A DNA stretch of 35,331 nucleotides. Source: an uncultured Oscillibacter sp. Lineage in GTDB: Bacteria > Bacillota > Clostridia > Oscillospirales > Oscillospiraceae. Below are positions 15,151-22,881 of this stretch, one piece after another. Below the pieces are notes generated by a model that worked only from the letters and a program-made list of their open reading frames with translations, was not told where the DNA came from and made no database searches. Numbering within the stretch: position 1 is the first letter of the stretch; each line of letters begins with the position of its first letter. The position numbers were made by a program, and so were the translations under genes. The DNA is taken from positions 1 to 35,331 of the forward strand of contig CAJTZL010000026.1 in assembly GCA_910583695.1 (NCBI GenBank), given 5' to 3'.

Positions 15151-15199
15151 CTGCTGGTCAGCAGCCTGTTATGAGCTTTTGCTTTACCGCCCGGTAAAG
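15151..15199 (+). other. Two small palindromes in the importer leader
   Basis: CTGCTG-GT-CAGCAG (15151-15164) and CTTTACCG-CC-CGGTAAAG (15182-15199) are perfect inverted repeats with two-base centres, the second ending 23 bases before AGGAGG. They could be RNA hairpins or protein sites. No known riboswitch was recognised. Confidence 0.4.
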
Positions 15200-15235
15200 T
15201 TAAAGATTAAAATTTTTACTTAGGAGGAATAAGGA

Positions 15236-16318
15236 ATGAAAAAGAAGTATTTAACGCTCATGCTGGCAATCCTGCTGCTATCCGCCCTCGTGGGATGCGG
15301 CGGTAAAAAGGTAGCCAGCCCCACCCCGGACAGCAGCTCCGCGCCGCCACAGACCGACGCTCCCACCGGAAACTCCCCAAAAGGCTTGAAAATCGGCGCC
15401 TGCGTGATGGATCTGACAAGCGAATATTTTTCTGAAAGCGTCAAGGGTTATGAGGCATGGATTGCAGCCCACCCTGAAAATGAGCTGACGGTTGTGGATG
15501 GCCAGGGCGACGTGGCAAAGCAGGTGACCGCCATTGAAAACTTCATTGCGGCGGGAATGGATGCAATTCTCCTCAATGCCTTGGATTCTGCGGCCCTGGA
15601 GGATGTGGTCAAGCGGGCCGTCGAATCCGGCATCAAGGTAATGCAGTATCCGGATACCGATTATGTCACTGTCGGCCTCTGCAACGACGACTATAACTTT
15701 GGTTACGTTCAGGGCACGGAAGCCGCAAAGTGGATCAATGAGAAGCTGGGCGGTACCGCGACGGTCGCTTTTATCTGGAACCCTCGGAACGCCTCGCTCC
15801 TTCAGCGGACGGAAGGTCAGAAGGCCGCCCTTGTGGAGCTGTGCGATGAGAGTAAGCTGACCTTCCTGGAGCCCCAGACCTGCGACACTGCAGCGGATGC
15901 CTCAAAGCTCGCCGAAAACCTGCTGGTTTCCAACCCCGACGTTCGAGTTCTGCTCAGTATTGGCGACAGTCAGGCTTCCGCTTTTGCAGAAGTTCTGAAG
16001 GCCAAGAACGTGAATCCTGACGAGTGGTTTTTATCTGGGGTAGACGGTTCTCAGGAGGCCCTGAATATGATTGCCGACGGCAGCTATGGATTCCGCTGTT
16101 CCGTTGCCTATTCCCTGCGTACGCCCGACATTGCCTACGACCTAATTGACAATATTGCCAGGGCCGCCCGCGGCGAGGATTACGCGGTCAAATACTATCA
16201 GGATGTAATTCCCGTTACCGCCGAAAATATTGACGACTACAGCGCAATGGAGGTTACTTACCAGGATAGATTTGAGAACTACTATAACTATTGGCTGGAA
16301 AAGGAGCAAGCCGGCTGA
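15236..16318 (+). CDS. Sugar ABC transporter substrate-binding lipoprotein
   Basis: A 360-aa periplasmic-binding-protein-like (RbsB/type I) lipoprotein. A signal peptide (MKKKYLTLMLAILLLSALVGC) ends in a lipobox with the acylated Cys at residue 21, then a Ser/Pro/Thr-rich linker. The mature domain starts at LKIGACVMDL and includes VVDGQGDVAKQVTAIENFI, the D-A-I-L-L-N segment, and a final hinge region. It is anchored on the outer face of the membrane and delivers substrate to the permease. AGGAGG precedes ATG 15236. First gene of the importer operon. The RbsB class binds pentoses, hexoses and derivatives; the ligand here is unknown. Confidence 0.93.
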   Translation: MKKKYLTLMLAILLLSALVGCGGKKVASPTPDSSSAPPQTDAPTGNSPKGLKIGACVMDLTSEYFSESVKGYEAWIAAHPENELTVVDGQGDVAKQVTAIENFIAAGMDAILLNALDSAALEDVVKRAVESGIKVMQYPDTDYVTVGLCNDDYNFGYVQGTEAAKWINEKLGGTATVAFIWNPRNASLLQRTEGQKAALVELCDESKLTFLEPQTCDTAADASKLAENLLVSNPDVRVLLSIGDSQASAFAEVLKAKNVNPDEWFLSGVDGSQEALNMIADGSYGFRCSVAYSLRTPDIAYDLIDNIARAARGEDYAVKYYQDVIPVTAENIDDYSAMEVTYQDRFENYYNYWLEKEQAG

Positions 16319-16339
16319 GCGTGAAAGCGTATGAGTTTT

Positions 16340-16370
16340 AGAATTTTGCCGGGATATCCGGCAAAATTCT
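16340..16370 (+). other. Intercistronic hairpin after the binding-protein gene
   Basis: AGAATTTTGCCGG and its exact complement form a 13-bp stem with a 5-base loop, with no U-tract after it. Such hairpins commonly protect the upstream mRNA and allow higher expression of the binding protein than of the ATPase and permease. Confidence 0.7.
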
Positions 16371-16405
16371 ATTTATGGAATTTTGTTCCGCGAGGAGGAT
16401 GGAAT

Positions 16406-17902
16406 ATGAGCGAAGCGGTTGTGTCAACTCATAACATAACGAAATCATTTGGCGGCATTAAAGCAATTCAGGATATTAATCTGGAATTTTATTCCGGAGA
16501 AATTCATGCATTGATGGGAGAAAACGGTGCAGGAAAATCCACGCTGTGCAAAATTTTATCCGGTGCGTATACCCCAGACAGTGGGTCCGTTGAGATCAAC
16601 GGCAAAAAGTTCTCATCCCTGACCCCGCAGTTGGCAAAGAGTTTGGGCGTCGGAATGATTTATCAGGAATTTAATCTGGTAAATGAACTCACGGTTTATG
16701 AAAATATCTTCTTGGGGAAAGAGATCAAGCTGGGGCTCATCAACGACAACAGGCGAATGATCGAACAAACGGAAAAACTCTTTGAACGCTTAAGTATTAA
16801 AATTGACCCGCTGGCAAAAGTAAAGAATCTGTCGGTCGCTTACTGCCAACTGGTTGAAATCGCAAAGACGCTGCAAGAAAACTCGAAGATTATCGTCTTT
16901 GACGAGCCAACCGCGCCGCTGACCGAAAGCGAGATTCAAGTGCTGTTTGACATCATTCGAAGGCTGAGAGAAGAAGGGTTAACAATCATTTATATTTCCC
17001 ACCGAATGGATGAAATTGAAGCGCTGACGGACCGGGTTACAATTATGCGGGACGGGACGGCGATCAAAACGTTGAACACAAAAGACACCTCCCGTCAGGA
17101 AATCATCCGACTGATGATCGGCAGAAGCCTTAACGAAACCTTTCCCGCTAAAAATACTGTTGTTTATGACAACACACCCGTGCTTGAAGTTCGGCACCTG
17201 TCGAACGCAAAACTCTCGGATATCAATTTTAAGCTGTACAAAGGGGAAATTCTGGGAATTGCAGGCTTAGTGGGCGCTGGAAGAACAGAAATACTTCGCG
17301 CTCTTTTTGGGGCAGATCCGATTCTAAGCGGCGAAATTCTCATTAACGGCCAGCCCCTGGATGTGAAAAACAATCCTCGGCGTGCGATTGAAAGCGGCAT
17401 TTCCCTGGTTCCGGAGGACCGAAAAAGGCAGGGCCTGCACCTGATGCTGTCCATTCAGCATAATCTGACATTGGCGAAGATAAAGGACATGAGCAGGCTA
17501 CTGGTAATTGACTCCAAAAGAGAGAAGGCCTCGCTGGACAGCTATATCAATAAGCTCTCAATTAAGCATGGCGGTATTAAAAACCCCGTAAGCAGCCTTT
17601 CTGGCGGCAACCAGCAAAAAGTTGTTGTTTCCAAATGGCTGCTTACGGAAGGAGATATTATTCTGTTCGACGAACCCACCCGCGGGATCGACGTGGGTGC
17701 AAAGAAAGAAATCTACGAGCTGCTGGATCAGCTGCGCAGAGAAGGAAAGGCTGTTATTATGGTCTCTTCCGAAATGCCGGAGGTCATCGGAATGTGCAAC
17801 CGGGTCGTTGTGATGTATGAGGGTGTACAACAAACGGTACTGGATCAATGTGATATGACACAGGAACGCATTATGGAATATGCGTCCGGCATCATTCATT
17901 AA
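16406..17902 (+). CDS. Sugar ABC transporter ATP-binding protein (RbsA type)
   Basis: A 498-aa fusion of two ATPase modules as in RbsA/MglA/AraG. The first has Walker A GENGAGKST, a signature region around NLSVAYCQLVEIAKTL and Walker B IIVFDEPTAPL. The second has the usual degenerate Walker A GLVGAGRTE, a full signature SGGNQQKV and Walker B IILFDEPTRG. Start ATG 16406 follows AGGAGG; the longer frame to 16331 runs through the hairpin and is unlikely. It energises sugar import in the cytoplasm, with the permease encoded 21 bases downstream. Confidence 0.95.
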   Translation: MSEAVVSTHNITKSFGGIKAIQDINLEFYSGEIHALMGENGAGKSTLCKILSGAYTPDSGSVEINGKKFSSLTPQLAKSLGVGMIYQEFNLVNELTVYENIFLGKEIKLGLINDNRRMIEQTEKLFERLSIKIDPLAKVKNLSVAYCQLVEIAKTLQENSKIIVFDEPTAPLTESEIQVLFDIIRRLREEGLTIIYISHRMDEIEALTDRVTIMRDGTAIKTLNTKDTSRQEIIRLMIGRSLNETFPAKNTVVYDNTPVLEVRHLSNAKLSDINFKLYKGEILGIAGLVGAGRTEILRALFGADPILSGEILINGQPLDVKNNPRRAIESGISLVPEDRKRQGLHLMLSIQHNLTLAKIKDMSRLLVIDSKREKASLDSYINKLSIKHGGIKNPVSSLSGGNQQKVVVSKWLLTEGDIILFDEPTRGIDVGAKKEIYELLDQLRREGKAVIMVSSEMPEVIGMCNRVVVMYEGVQQTVLDQCDMTQERIMEYASGIIH

Positions 17903-17923
17903 CAGGAAAAGGAGCATATCGTT

Positions 17924-18892
17924 ATGAGTAATACGCAGAGGATTAGCCGTAGGGCACAATTTGTAAAATTATACAATTCGTATGGTCTTTTGGCGATTTT
18001 GCTGCTGGAGATCCTACTGTTTTCCCTGATGACCGACACATTCTTTACATCGGAAAATATTATGAACGTAGGCCGTCAGATTTCCTTCACGGGAATTTCC
18101 GGCGTGGGCTTGGCAATTGTTGTGCTTGCCGGCGGAATTGACATTTCAACCGGCATGATGCTGGCTCTTTCCGGCGTATTATGCGTAAAGCTGAATGTGG
18201 AGATGGGGATTCCGCTGTGGCTCTCCATTATTATCACCCTGCTGGTTGCGCTGATAGGCGGTATCCTCTCCGGCGAAGTTACAGCCCGGCTGAGGGTTCC
18301 CGCTCTCATTACCACGCTCGCGTTCCAGACTATTTATAAGGGTGTGGCGTTTACAATTACCAACGCCATTCCAACTTACGGATTGTCTGATCAATTCAAA
18401 TTTTTGGGCCAGGGCTATGTATTCAATGTCATTCCCTTCCCTCTGATCGTTATGGTGGCCATTTTTGTCATAGGTCATTTCCTGATGAGTAAGACCTATA
18501 TCGGGAGATATGTATACGCGGTAGGCGGAAATCCGGAAGCCGCACGGCTTGCGGGCATTAATACCAAACGGGTCATCATTTTATCCTTCGCACTTTGCAC
18601 GTTCTTTACGGCAATCGCGGGTATTATGATGGCGGGCCGTCTTGGCTCTGGCCAGCCGGGGACCGGCATTGGATTTGAAATGGACGTTATCACCTCCGTG
18701 ACGTTGGGAGGCATCAGCATCAACGGCGGAAAGGGCTCAATCCTCTATTTGGCAATTGGCGCGCTGATTATGGGAGTCCTGACAAATGGGATGATGCTGC
18801 TGGGCCTGAACGAGTATATCCAATGGATAGTCAAGGGTCTGGTCCTGATTTTCGCAGTTGGTATGAGCAGCTTGGAGATCAGCAAGGACTGA
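17924..18892 (+). CDS. Sugar ABC transporter permease (RbsC type)
   Basis: A 322-aa BPD_transp_2 permease with about eight to ten membrane segments. Landmarks are GISGVGLAIVVLAGGIDIS, the loop YAVGGNPEAARLAGI that contacts the ATPase, and GGISINGGKGS near the C terminus. A single permease gene indicates a homodimer as in the ribose system. GGAG lies 9 bases before ATG 17924. It follows the ATPase and precedes the MBL-fold gene by 13 bases. Confidence 0.95.
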   Translation: MSNTQRISRRAQFVKLYNSYGLLAILLLEILLFSLMTDTFFTSENIMNVGRQISFTGISGVGLAIVVLAGGIDISTGMMLALSGVLCVKLNVEMGIPLWLSIIITLLVALIGGILSGEVTARLRVPALITTLAFQTIYKGVAFTITNAIPTYGLSDQFKFLGQGYVFNVIPFPLIVMVAIFVIGHFLMSKTYIGRYVYAVGGNPEAARLAGINTKRVIILSFALCTFFTAIAGIMMAGRLGSGQPGTGIGFEMDVITSVTLGGISINGGKGSILYLAIGALIMGVLTNGMMLLGLNEYIQWIVKGLVLIFAVGMSSLEISKD

Positions 18893-18905
18893 GGAGGGGC
18901 AGGCT

Positions 18906-19682
18906 ATGAAAGGAATTGAATTTGCAATTCTGCGCTCAGGCGTGGGTGTGGAATCCTTCGAGGGCTACGAACAGGGCGCTTGGTATTATTGTGTTCTAGT
19001 CAAACATCCCCAGGTGGGATACTTTATGTACGACGTGGGTGTGGGGCCCGCCGATGACACGTTTCGCCGTCCGGAGACCCATATCCGGCAATGCCCGGTA
19101 GCTATCCCCAGGGAGGAGTACGTTGACAAAGCGCTGAATCAAATGGGGATTACCGTAAACGATATCTCCGCCATCATCATCTCCCACTGCCACTGGGATC
19201 ATTTCGGCGGCTTAACGTTCTTCAAAAATACAAAAGCCATCAAATGTGTATATGTGTGCGAAGCAGATTTTAAAGATGGGTTGTTTCGGTCCCACAGGAC
19301 CGCAAAAGGATATATGGAGCCGTGCGACTTTTATTATCGGTGGAATTTTGATGTGGAAGGAGCTGAATTCCATATGATTTCCGAGGATACGGAGATCTTT
19401 CCAGGCGTCGATCTGAAAATCTTAAAGGGACACACTACAGGGGTAATGGCTATGATACTACACTTGGAGAAGGACACCTATATTTTCCCCAGTGATACGA
19501 TTCCCCGGCGGGAAAACTATGAGGACCCGGAGCACAACATACATTTCACTACCGTGGATACGGACGAGTTTCAGAAATCCGTCGCTGCAGTGAAAATGTG
19601 GCAGAAACAATACTCCGCGAAGCTGATGTTTCCGCATGATGACCGGCCAATCGCCGGATACGCTCCTCATTTTATCCGTTGA
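18906..19682 (+). CDS. Metallo-beta-lactamase-fold hydrolase, lactonase-like
   Basis: A 258-aa MBL-fold protein resembling N-acyl-homoserine lactonases (AiiA/AttM type). All dinuclear metal ligands are visible: HCHWDH (HxHxDH), GHTTG, the Asp of PSDT and the His of FPHDD. No signal peptide, so it is cytoplasmic. GAGGAGG precedes ATG 18906 and the gene follows the permease by 13 bases, so it is the last gene of the importer operon. In this setting opening of a sugar lactone made by the MDR enzyme is more plausible than quorum quenching, but this is inference. A terminator follows. Confidence 0.85.
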   Translation: MKGIEFAILRSGVGVESFEGYEQGAWYYCVLVKHPQVGYFMYDVGVGPADDTFRRPETHIRQCPVAIPREEYVDKALNQMGITVNDISAIIISHCHWDHFGGLTFFKNTKAIKCVYVCEADFKDGLFRSHRTAKGYMEPCDFYYRWNFDVEGAEFHMISEDTEIFPGVDLKILKGHTTGVMAMILHLEKDTYIFPSDTIPRRENYEDPEHNIHFTTVDTDEFQKSVAAVKMWQKQYSAKLMFPHDDRPIAGYAPHFIR

Positions 19683-19706
19683 ACCGCGTTTTCGGAGTAC
19701 GGAGAC

Positions 19707-19739
19707 AAAACCGCAGGCAGATGTCTGCGGTTTTCTTTT
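19707..19739 (+). terminator. Terminator of the importer operon
   Basis: AAAACCGCAG (19707-19716) pairs perfectly with CTGCGGTTTT (19725-19734), followed by CTTTT. Confidence 0.88.
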
Positions 19740-19777
19740 GGGGTAGAAAGATTCACCAGCTCCGCTGGTGGGCTTCG

Positions 19778-19888
19778 AAACCTTTCTTCATGCATCGGCT
19801 CGTGGGCGTTGGATGGAGCAATACCCAGCACCTTTGCTACCATCTCCACATTGCGTAACAGCGGCAGCTCATTGTAACTTTTGTATGT
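19778..19888 (-). pseudogene. Remnant of an excisionase-like HTH protein
   Basis: The minus-strand frame reads TYKSYNELPLLRNVEMVAK and continues VLGIAPSNAHEPMHEERF. This matches the start of the small helix-turn-helix excisionase-family proteins of Firmicutes integrative elements, which typically begin with a YNELPL-like segment, then a VAKVLGI helix and a turn followed by a Y-E-L-helix. There is no start codon or ribosome site where expected, and after residue 37 or so the frame no longer resembles the family, so only a fragment remains. It lies just outside the accessory locus, before the rpsT promoter. Confidence 0.6.
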
Positions 19889-19926
19889 CGCTTCTGAAAA
19901 TCTTATGAAAATATGAAAAAAAACCC

Positions 19927-19955
19927 TTGCTTTTTGGAGCTTTCCCTGTTAGAAT
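19927..19955 (+). promoter_or_regulatory. Promoter of rpsT
   Basis: TTGCTT (19927-19932), 17 bases, TAGAAT (19950-19955), preceded by an A-rich tract like an UP element. It gives a leader of about 60 bases before the rpsT start. Confidence 0.75.
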
Positions 19956-20019
19956 ATAGGTCTGTACGGTAGGACTTGTCCTGCCCGCATGAAATCAACG
20001 GCCAAAGGAGGTGTTTGGT

Positions 20020-20283
20020 TTGCCGAATATCAAGTCTGCCAAAAAGCGCGTCCTCATCGGGAAGGCGAGGAACGCCCGCAACAAGGCCACGAAGTCCGAT
20101 CTCAAAACCGCGATCAAAAAGTTCGAGGCCGCCGCGGCGGAGGGCAATCGCACCGATGCCGATGGCGCTTACAAGGTTGCGGTGAAAAAGGTCGATCAGG
20201 CTGTGGCGAAGGGTGTTCTCCACAAGAACACGGCCGCTCACAAAAAGAGCGCCATGACCCTGAAGCTCAATCGGATCGGTTGA
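20020..20283 (+). CDS. rpsT: 30S ribosomal protein S20
   Basis: An 87-aa basic protein beginning PNIKSAKKRV after the initiator and ending with HKKSAMTLKLNRIG, diagnostic of S20, a primary 16S rRNA binding protein of the small subunit. The start codon is TTG at 20020, 7 bases after AAAGGAGG. An in-frame GTG at 20011 lies too close to that ribosome site. E. coli rpsT also starts with UUG, which is part of its autogenous control. Own promoter and terminator make it monocistronic. Confidence 0.95.
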   Translation: MPNIKSAKKRVLIGKARNARNKATKSDLKTAIKKFEAAAAEGNRTDADGAYKVAVKKVDQAVAKGVLHKNTAAHKKSAMTLKLNRIG

Positions 20284-20348
20284 TCCAAACATATCCCCGT
20301 TCCCGGGGGAATGACGCTTCCGTGTGAATGCCCGGAGGCCGTCAGGCC

Positions 20349-20380
20349 AAAAGGGCATCCGTTCGGATGTCCTTTTTGTT
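20349..20380 (+). terminator. Terminator of rpsT
   Basis: AAAAGGGCATCCG and CGGATGTCCTTTT pair over 13 bp (one G-U) around a TT loop, followed by TGTTTT. Confidence 0.88.
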
Positions 20381-20399
20381 TTGCTGAGGAGGTTTCGAC

Positions 20400-21197
20400 A
20401 TGCCCATCTTCGACACCCACGCCCACTACGATTCCAATGGTTTCGCCGCCGACCGGGACGAAGTCCTCTCCGCCCTCCCCGCTGCCGGGGTGGGGCTGGT
20501 GGTGGACCCAGGCTGTGAGCTGGAAAGCTCCCGGGCCACCATCGCTTTGGCGGAGCGGTATTCCTTTGTCTACGCCGCCGCGGGCATCCATCCTTCCGAC
20601 TGCGCCGGGACAGGCGAGGCGGACTTCGCCGCCCTGCGGGCCCTCTGCGGGCATAAGAAAGTAGTGGCCGTCGGCGAGATCGGCCTGGACTACTATTGGA
20701 AGGACAACCCTTCCAGGGAGTTCCAGCAGATGGTCTTCCGGCGGCAGATCGAGCTGGCGGTGGAGCTGGGCCTGCCGGTCATTGTCCATGACCGGGAAGC
20801 CCATGGGGATTCCCTGGCCATCGTGCTGGACTACCCTGAGGCTCGTGGTGTTTTTCATTGCTTCTCCGGCAGTCCCGAGATGGCGGAAGAGCTGTTGAAG
20901 CGCGGCTGGTTCCTGGGCTTTGACGGGCCCATTACCTACAAGAACGCCCAGAAAGCCCCGGAGGTGGCCGCCGTCACGCCCCTGGACCGCATCGTGGTGG
21001 AGACGGATTCCCCCTATCTCTCCCCGGTCCCCCTGCGGGGAAAGCGGAACGACAGCCGGAACCTGCCCTATATCGTGGAGAAGCTGGCGGAGTGGAAGGG
21101 CGTTTCACCGGAGGAAATGACCCGGATCACCTGGGAGAACGGCCTGCGGCTGTTTCCCAAGATTCATTTGGAAAGAGAGGTTCCCAGCCATGTATGA
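20400..21197 (+). CDS. tatD: TatD-family metal-dependent hydrolase (DNase)
   Basis: A 265-aa amidohydrolase-fold phosphodiesterase of the TatD type. Metal ligands are seen in FDTHAHYD (HxH), VGEIGLDYYW (Glu), VIVHDRE (His), FHCFSG (His) and ETDSPYL (Asp). TatD proteins act as 3'-to-5' exonucleases on DNA or RNA and have been linked to repair of oxidative damage and quality control. GAGGAGG precedes ATG 20400. It overlaps the next gene by 8 bases, so tatD heads an operon that ends in a TatD-associated radical SAM gene. Confidence 0.95.
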   Translation: MPIFDTHAHYDSNGFAADRDEVLSALPAAGVGLVVDPGCELESSRATIALAERYSFVYAAAGIHPSDCAGTGEADFAALRALCGHKKVVAVGEIGLDYYWKDNPSREFQQMVFRRQIELAVELGLPVIVHDREAHGDSLAIVLDYPEARGVFHCFSGSPEMAEELLKRGWFLGFDGPITYKNAQKAPEVAAVTPLDRIVVETDSPYLSPVPLRGKRNDSRNLPYIVEKLAEWKGVSPEEMTRITWENGLRLFPKIHLEREVPSHV

Positions 21198-21978
21198 AGC
21201 GCAGACGGCGGCTCTGAATTGTCCCTGCATGGAATTTCCGCCTATGGCAAACCCCGCCCCCATTATCACTGCCTATCAGGAGGCCCGGAGCCGCGCAGGG
21301 CGAAACTCCTCCGCTCCGCCGGGAATCCTCCGACGTCTCTTTTCCAAACCGCAGGAATCACCGGCTCCCGAACACTTCGTCCCCGTTCTCATCGCCGTTG
21401 GGGATGCCTCCCCATTGGAAGGATTCGAATGGCTGGGAAGTGAAACGCCGGAAGAGCACCGCCAAAAGCTCCTCTCTCAGCCGGTAGAGGACGGCGGAGC
21501 TCTTTTGGCCCGCATGGCCGCCCAAAACCAGGAATGTGCTGCGGAAGAAGGCTGGGACTGGCCCGGCGAGGAGCTTTTGGGACCCATGGAAGGCGGCGAG
21601 GCCGTCAACCGCTTCCTGGGCATCTCGGATTTCCACGGAAAGACCATTCCCCTCGTGCTGGCGGAAATCCCGGTAAGCCACCCGTGGGAGGTCTTCGCCT
21701 GCGTCCCCTTCGGCGGCTGGAACGCGTGCCCCAGCAACGCGGAGCACATGGCGGCCGCCAAATACTGGTATGAGAAATACGGAGCCGTCCCGGCGGTGAT
21801 CACCCGGGATGTTCTGGAGTACGACCTCCCCGCTCCGGTGAAACGGGAGGAGGCTATGGCCCTGGCTCTGGAGCAATACGCCTTCTGCCCGGACATCGTG
21901 GACCAGGGCTGCGCGTCCGTGGGCTGTTTGGCGGATACTCTGGCCAAGTCCACCAAATGGTATTTCTGGTGGGACTGA
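21190..21978 (+). CDS. DUF4253-containing protein
   Basis: A 262-aa protein whose C-terminal half matches the DUF4253 pattern: FGGWNACPS, YWYEKYGAVPAVITRDVLEY and LALEQYAFCPDIVDQG. The N-terminal 100 residues are poorly conserved in type. No signal peptide or membrane helix. The function of DUF4253 is not known to me; such proteins are often next to SMI1/KNR4-type or toxin-immunity genes in other bacteria, but no toxin is seen here. ATG 21190 overlaps the end of tatD, so translation is coupled. Confidence 0.85.
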   Translation: MYEAQTAALNCPCMEFPPMANPAPIITAYQEARSRAGRNSSAPPGILRRLFSKPQESPAPEHFVPVLIAVGDASPLEGFEWLGSETPEEHRQKLLSQPVEDGGALLARMAAQNQECAAEEGWDWPGEELLGPMEGGEAVNRFLGISDFHGKTIPLVLAEIPVSHPWEVFACVPFGGWNACPSNAEHMAAAKYWYEKYGAVPAVITRDVLEYDLPAPVKREEAMALALEQYAFCPDIVDQGCASVGCLADTLAKSTKWYFWWD

Positions 21979-21986
21979 GCAGCCGC

Positions 21987-22868
21987 ATGAAAAAAGGATG
22001 GATTCTGCTGTTGGCATTGCTGCTTCTCAGCGGCTGCGGAGGCTCCCCCTCCCCGGCGGAGCCGGAGGAGCCCCCGGAGGAAGAAGCGGCCATCACCCTG
22101 CCGGAGCCCCGGCGGCTGGAGCTCATCTCCGCTCTCGCGATTGTAACCGAGGGGCGGCCCCCGGCAGAGGACTATGACCTGCCGCCCCTTCCCCGGGATA
22201 CAGACTGGACAACATACCGAAATCATGCGATGCACTGGGTCACGGGAGGCCCTCACATTGCTGTCCTGGCGGAGGACCGGGAGGCGGACGCAGTTCTTTA
22301 CGGCCTGCCATTATACGCCAACAGCTCCGGGGAAACCACTCTCATCCGCTGGGGAGACAGTCTGGCGGAGTTTGACTGGACGCTTTTCCCAGGCCCCAGC
22401 ATGACCCTTCCTCAAATAAAGTGCCTTGACGCCGGCGGCGGGGCAAAGGAGCTCGCCGTCATCTGCCAAGTGGGCACCGGCACCGGAGTCTCCATTCAGA
22501 AGCTGCATATCCTAAAGAAAGGCCCGGAGGAGACCATGACCGCCTATACCTTCCCTGAAAGCCTCTGGCAGGAAGAGATTCCCAAGCTGTTCGACACCGC
22601 CGAACTTGGCGGAAGAACCTTCGCCATGCTGGGACATGAACTGGTGGAGTTCAGCCATGAGGGTCTGGACCTGGAGAAGACTTCTTCCGGTATGATCGCC
22701 GGGTTCAGCATAGAGGATTGGGGCGGTCTCCAGCTCCGAGGCGCCTTCTGCCTGAGTCCGCCAGACAGCCCGATCCCCTGTTATCTGGCGGAAGCCTCCG
22801 CTCAGATTCCCTATCGGGACGGTGTGTTCACTTTGCAAGATTTTCACCTTTACAGCTACGACCAATAA
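21987..22868 (+). CDS. Predicted lipoprotein of unknown function
   Basis: A 293-aa secreted lipoprotein. The signal peptide MKKGWILLLALLLLSGC ends in a clear lipobox, followed by an acidic Pro/Glu-rich linker. I do not recognise the mature domain; it contains several short beta-rich segments and a pattern like the substrate-free beta-propeller or DUF-type lipoproteins of Clostridia. ATG 21987 is chosen because the signal peptide begins there; a longer frame to 21957 overlaps the DUF4253 gene. The gene lies 8 bases after the DUF4253 gene and 13 before the radical SAM gene, so it belongs to the tatD operon. Confidence 0.8.
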   Translation: MKKGWILLLALLLLSGCGGSPSPAEPEEPPEEEAAITLPEPRRLELISALAIVTEGRPPAEDYDLPPLPRDTDWTTYRNHAMHWVTGGPHIAVLAEDREADAVLYGLPLYANSSGETTLIRWGDSLAEFDWTLFPGPSMTLPQIKCLDAGGGAKELAVICQVGTGTGVSIQKLHILKKGPEETMTAYTFPESLWQEEIPKLFDTAELGGRTFAMLGHELVEFSHEGLDLEKTSSGMIAGFSIEDWGGLQLRGAFCLSPPDSPIPCYLAEASAQIPYRDGVFTLQDFHLYSYDQ

Positions 22869-22881
22869 AGGAGTATCAGCT

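Noticed and set aside
18906..19682. Quorum-quenching acyl-homoserine lactonase
   Set aside because: The fold matches, but the gene is the last of a sugar importer operon and no quorum-sensing genes are near.
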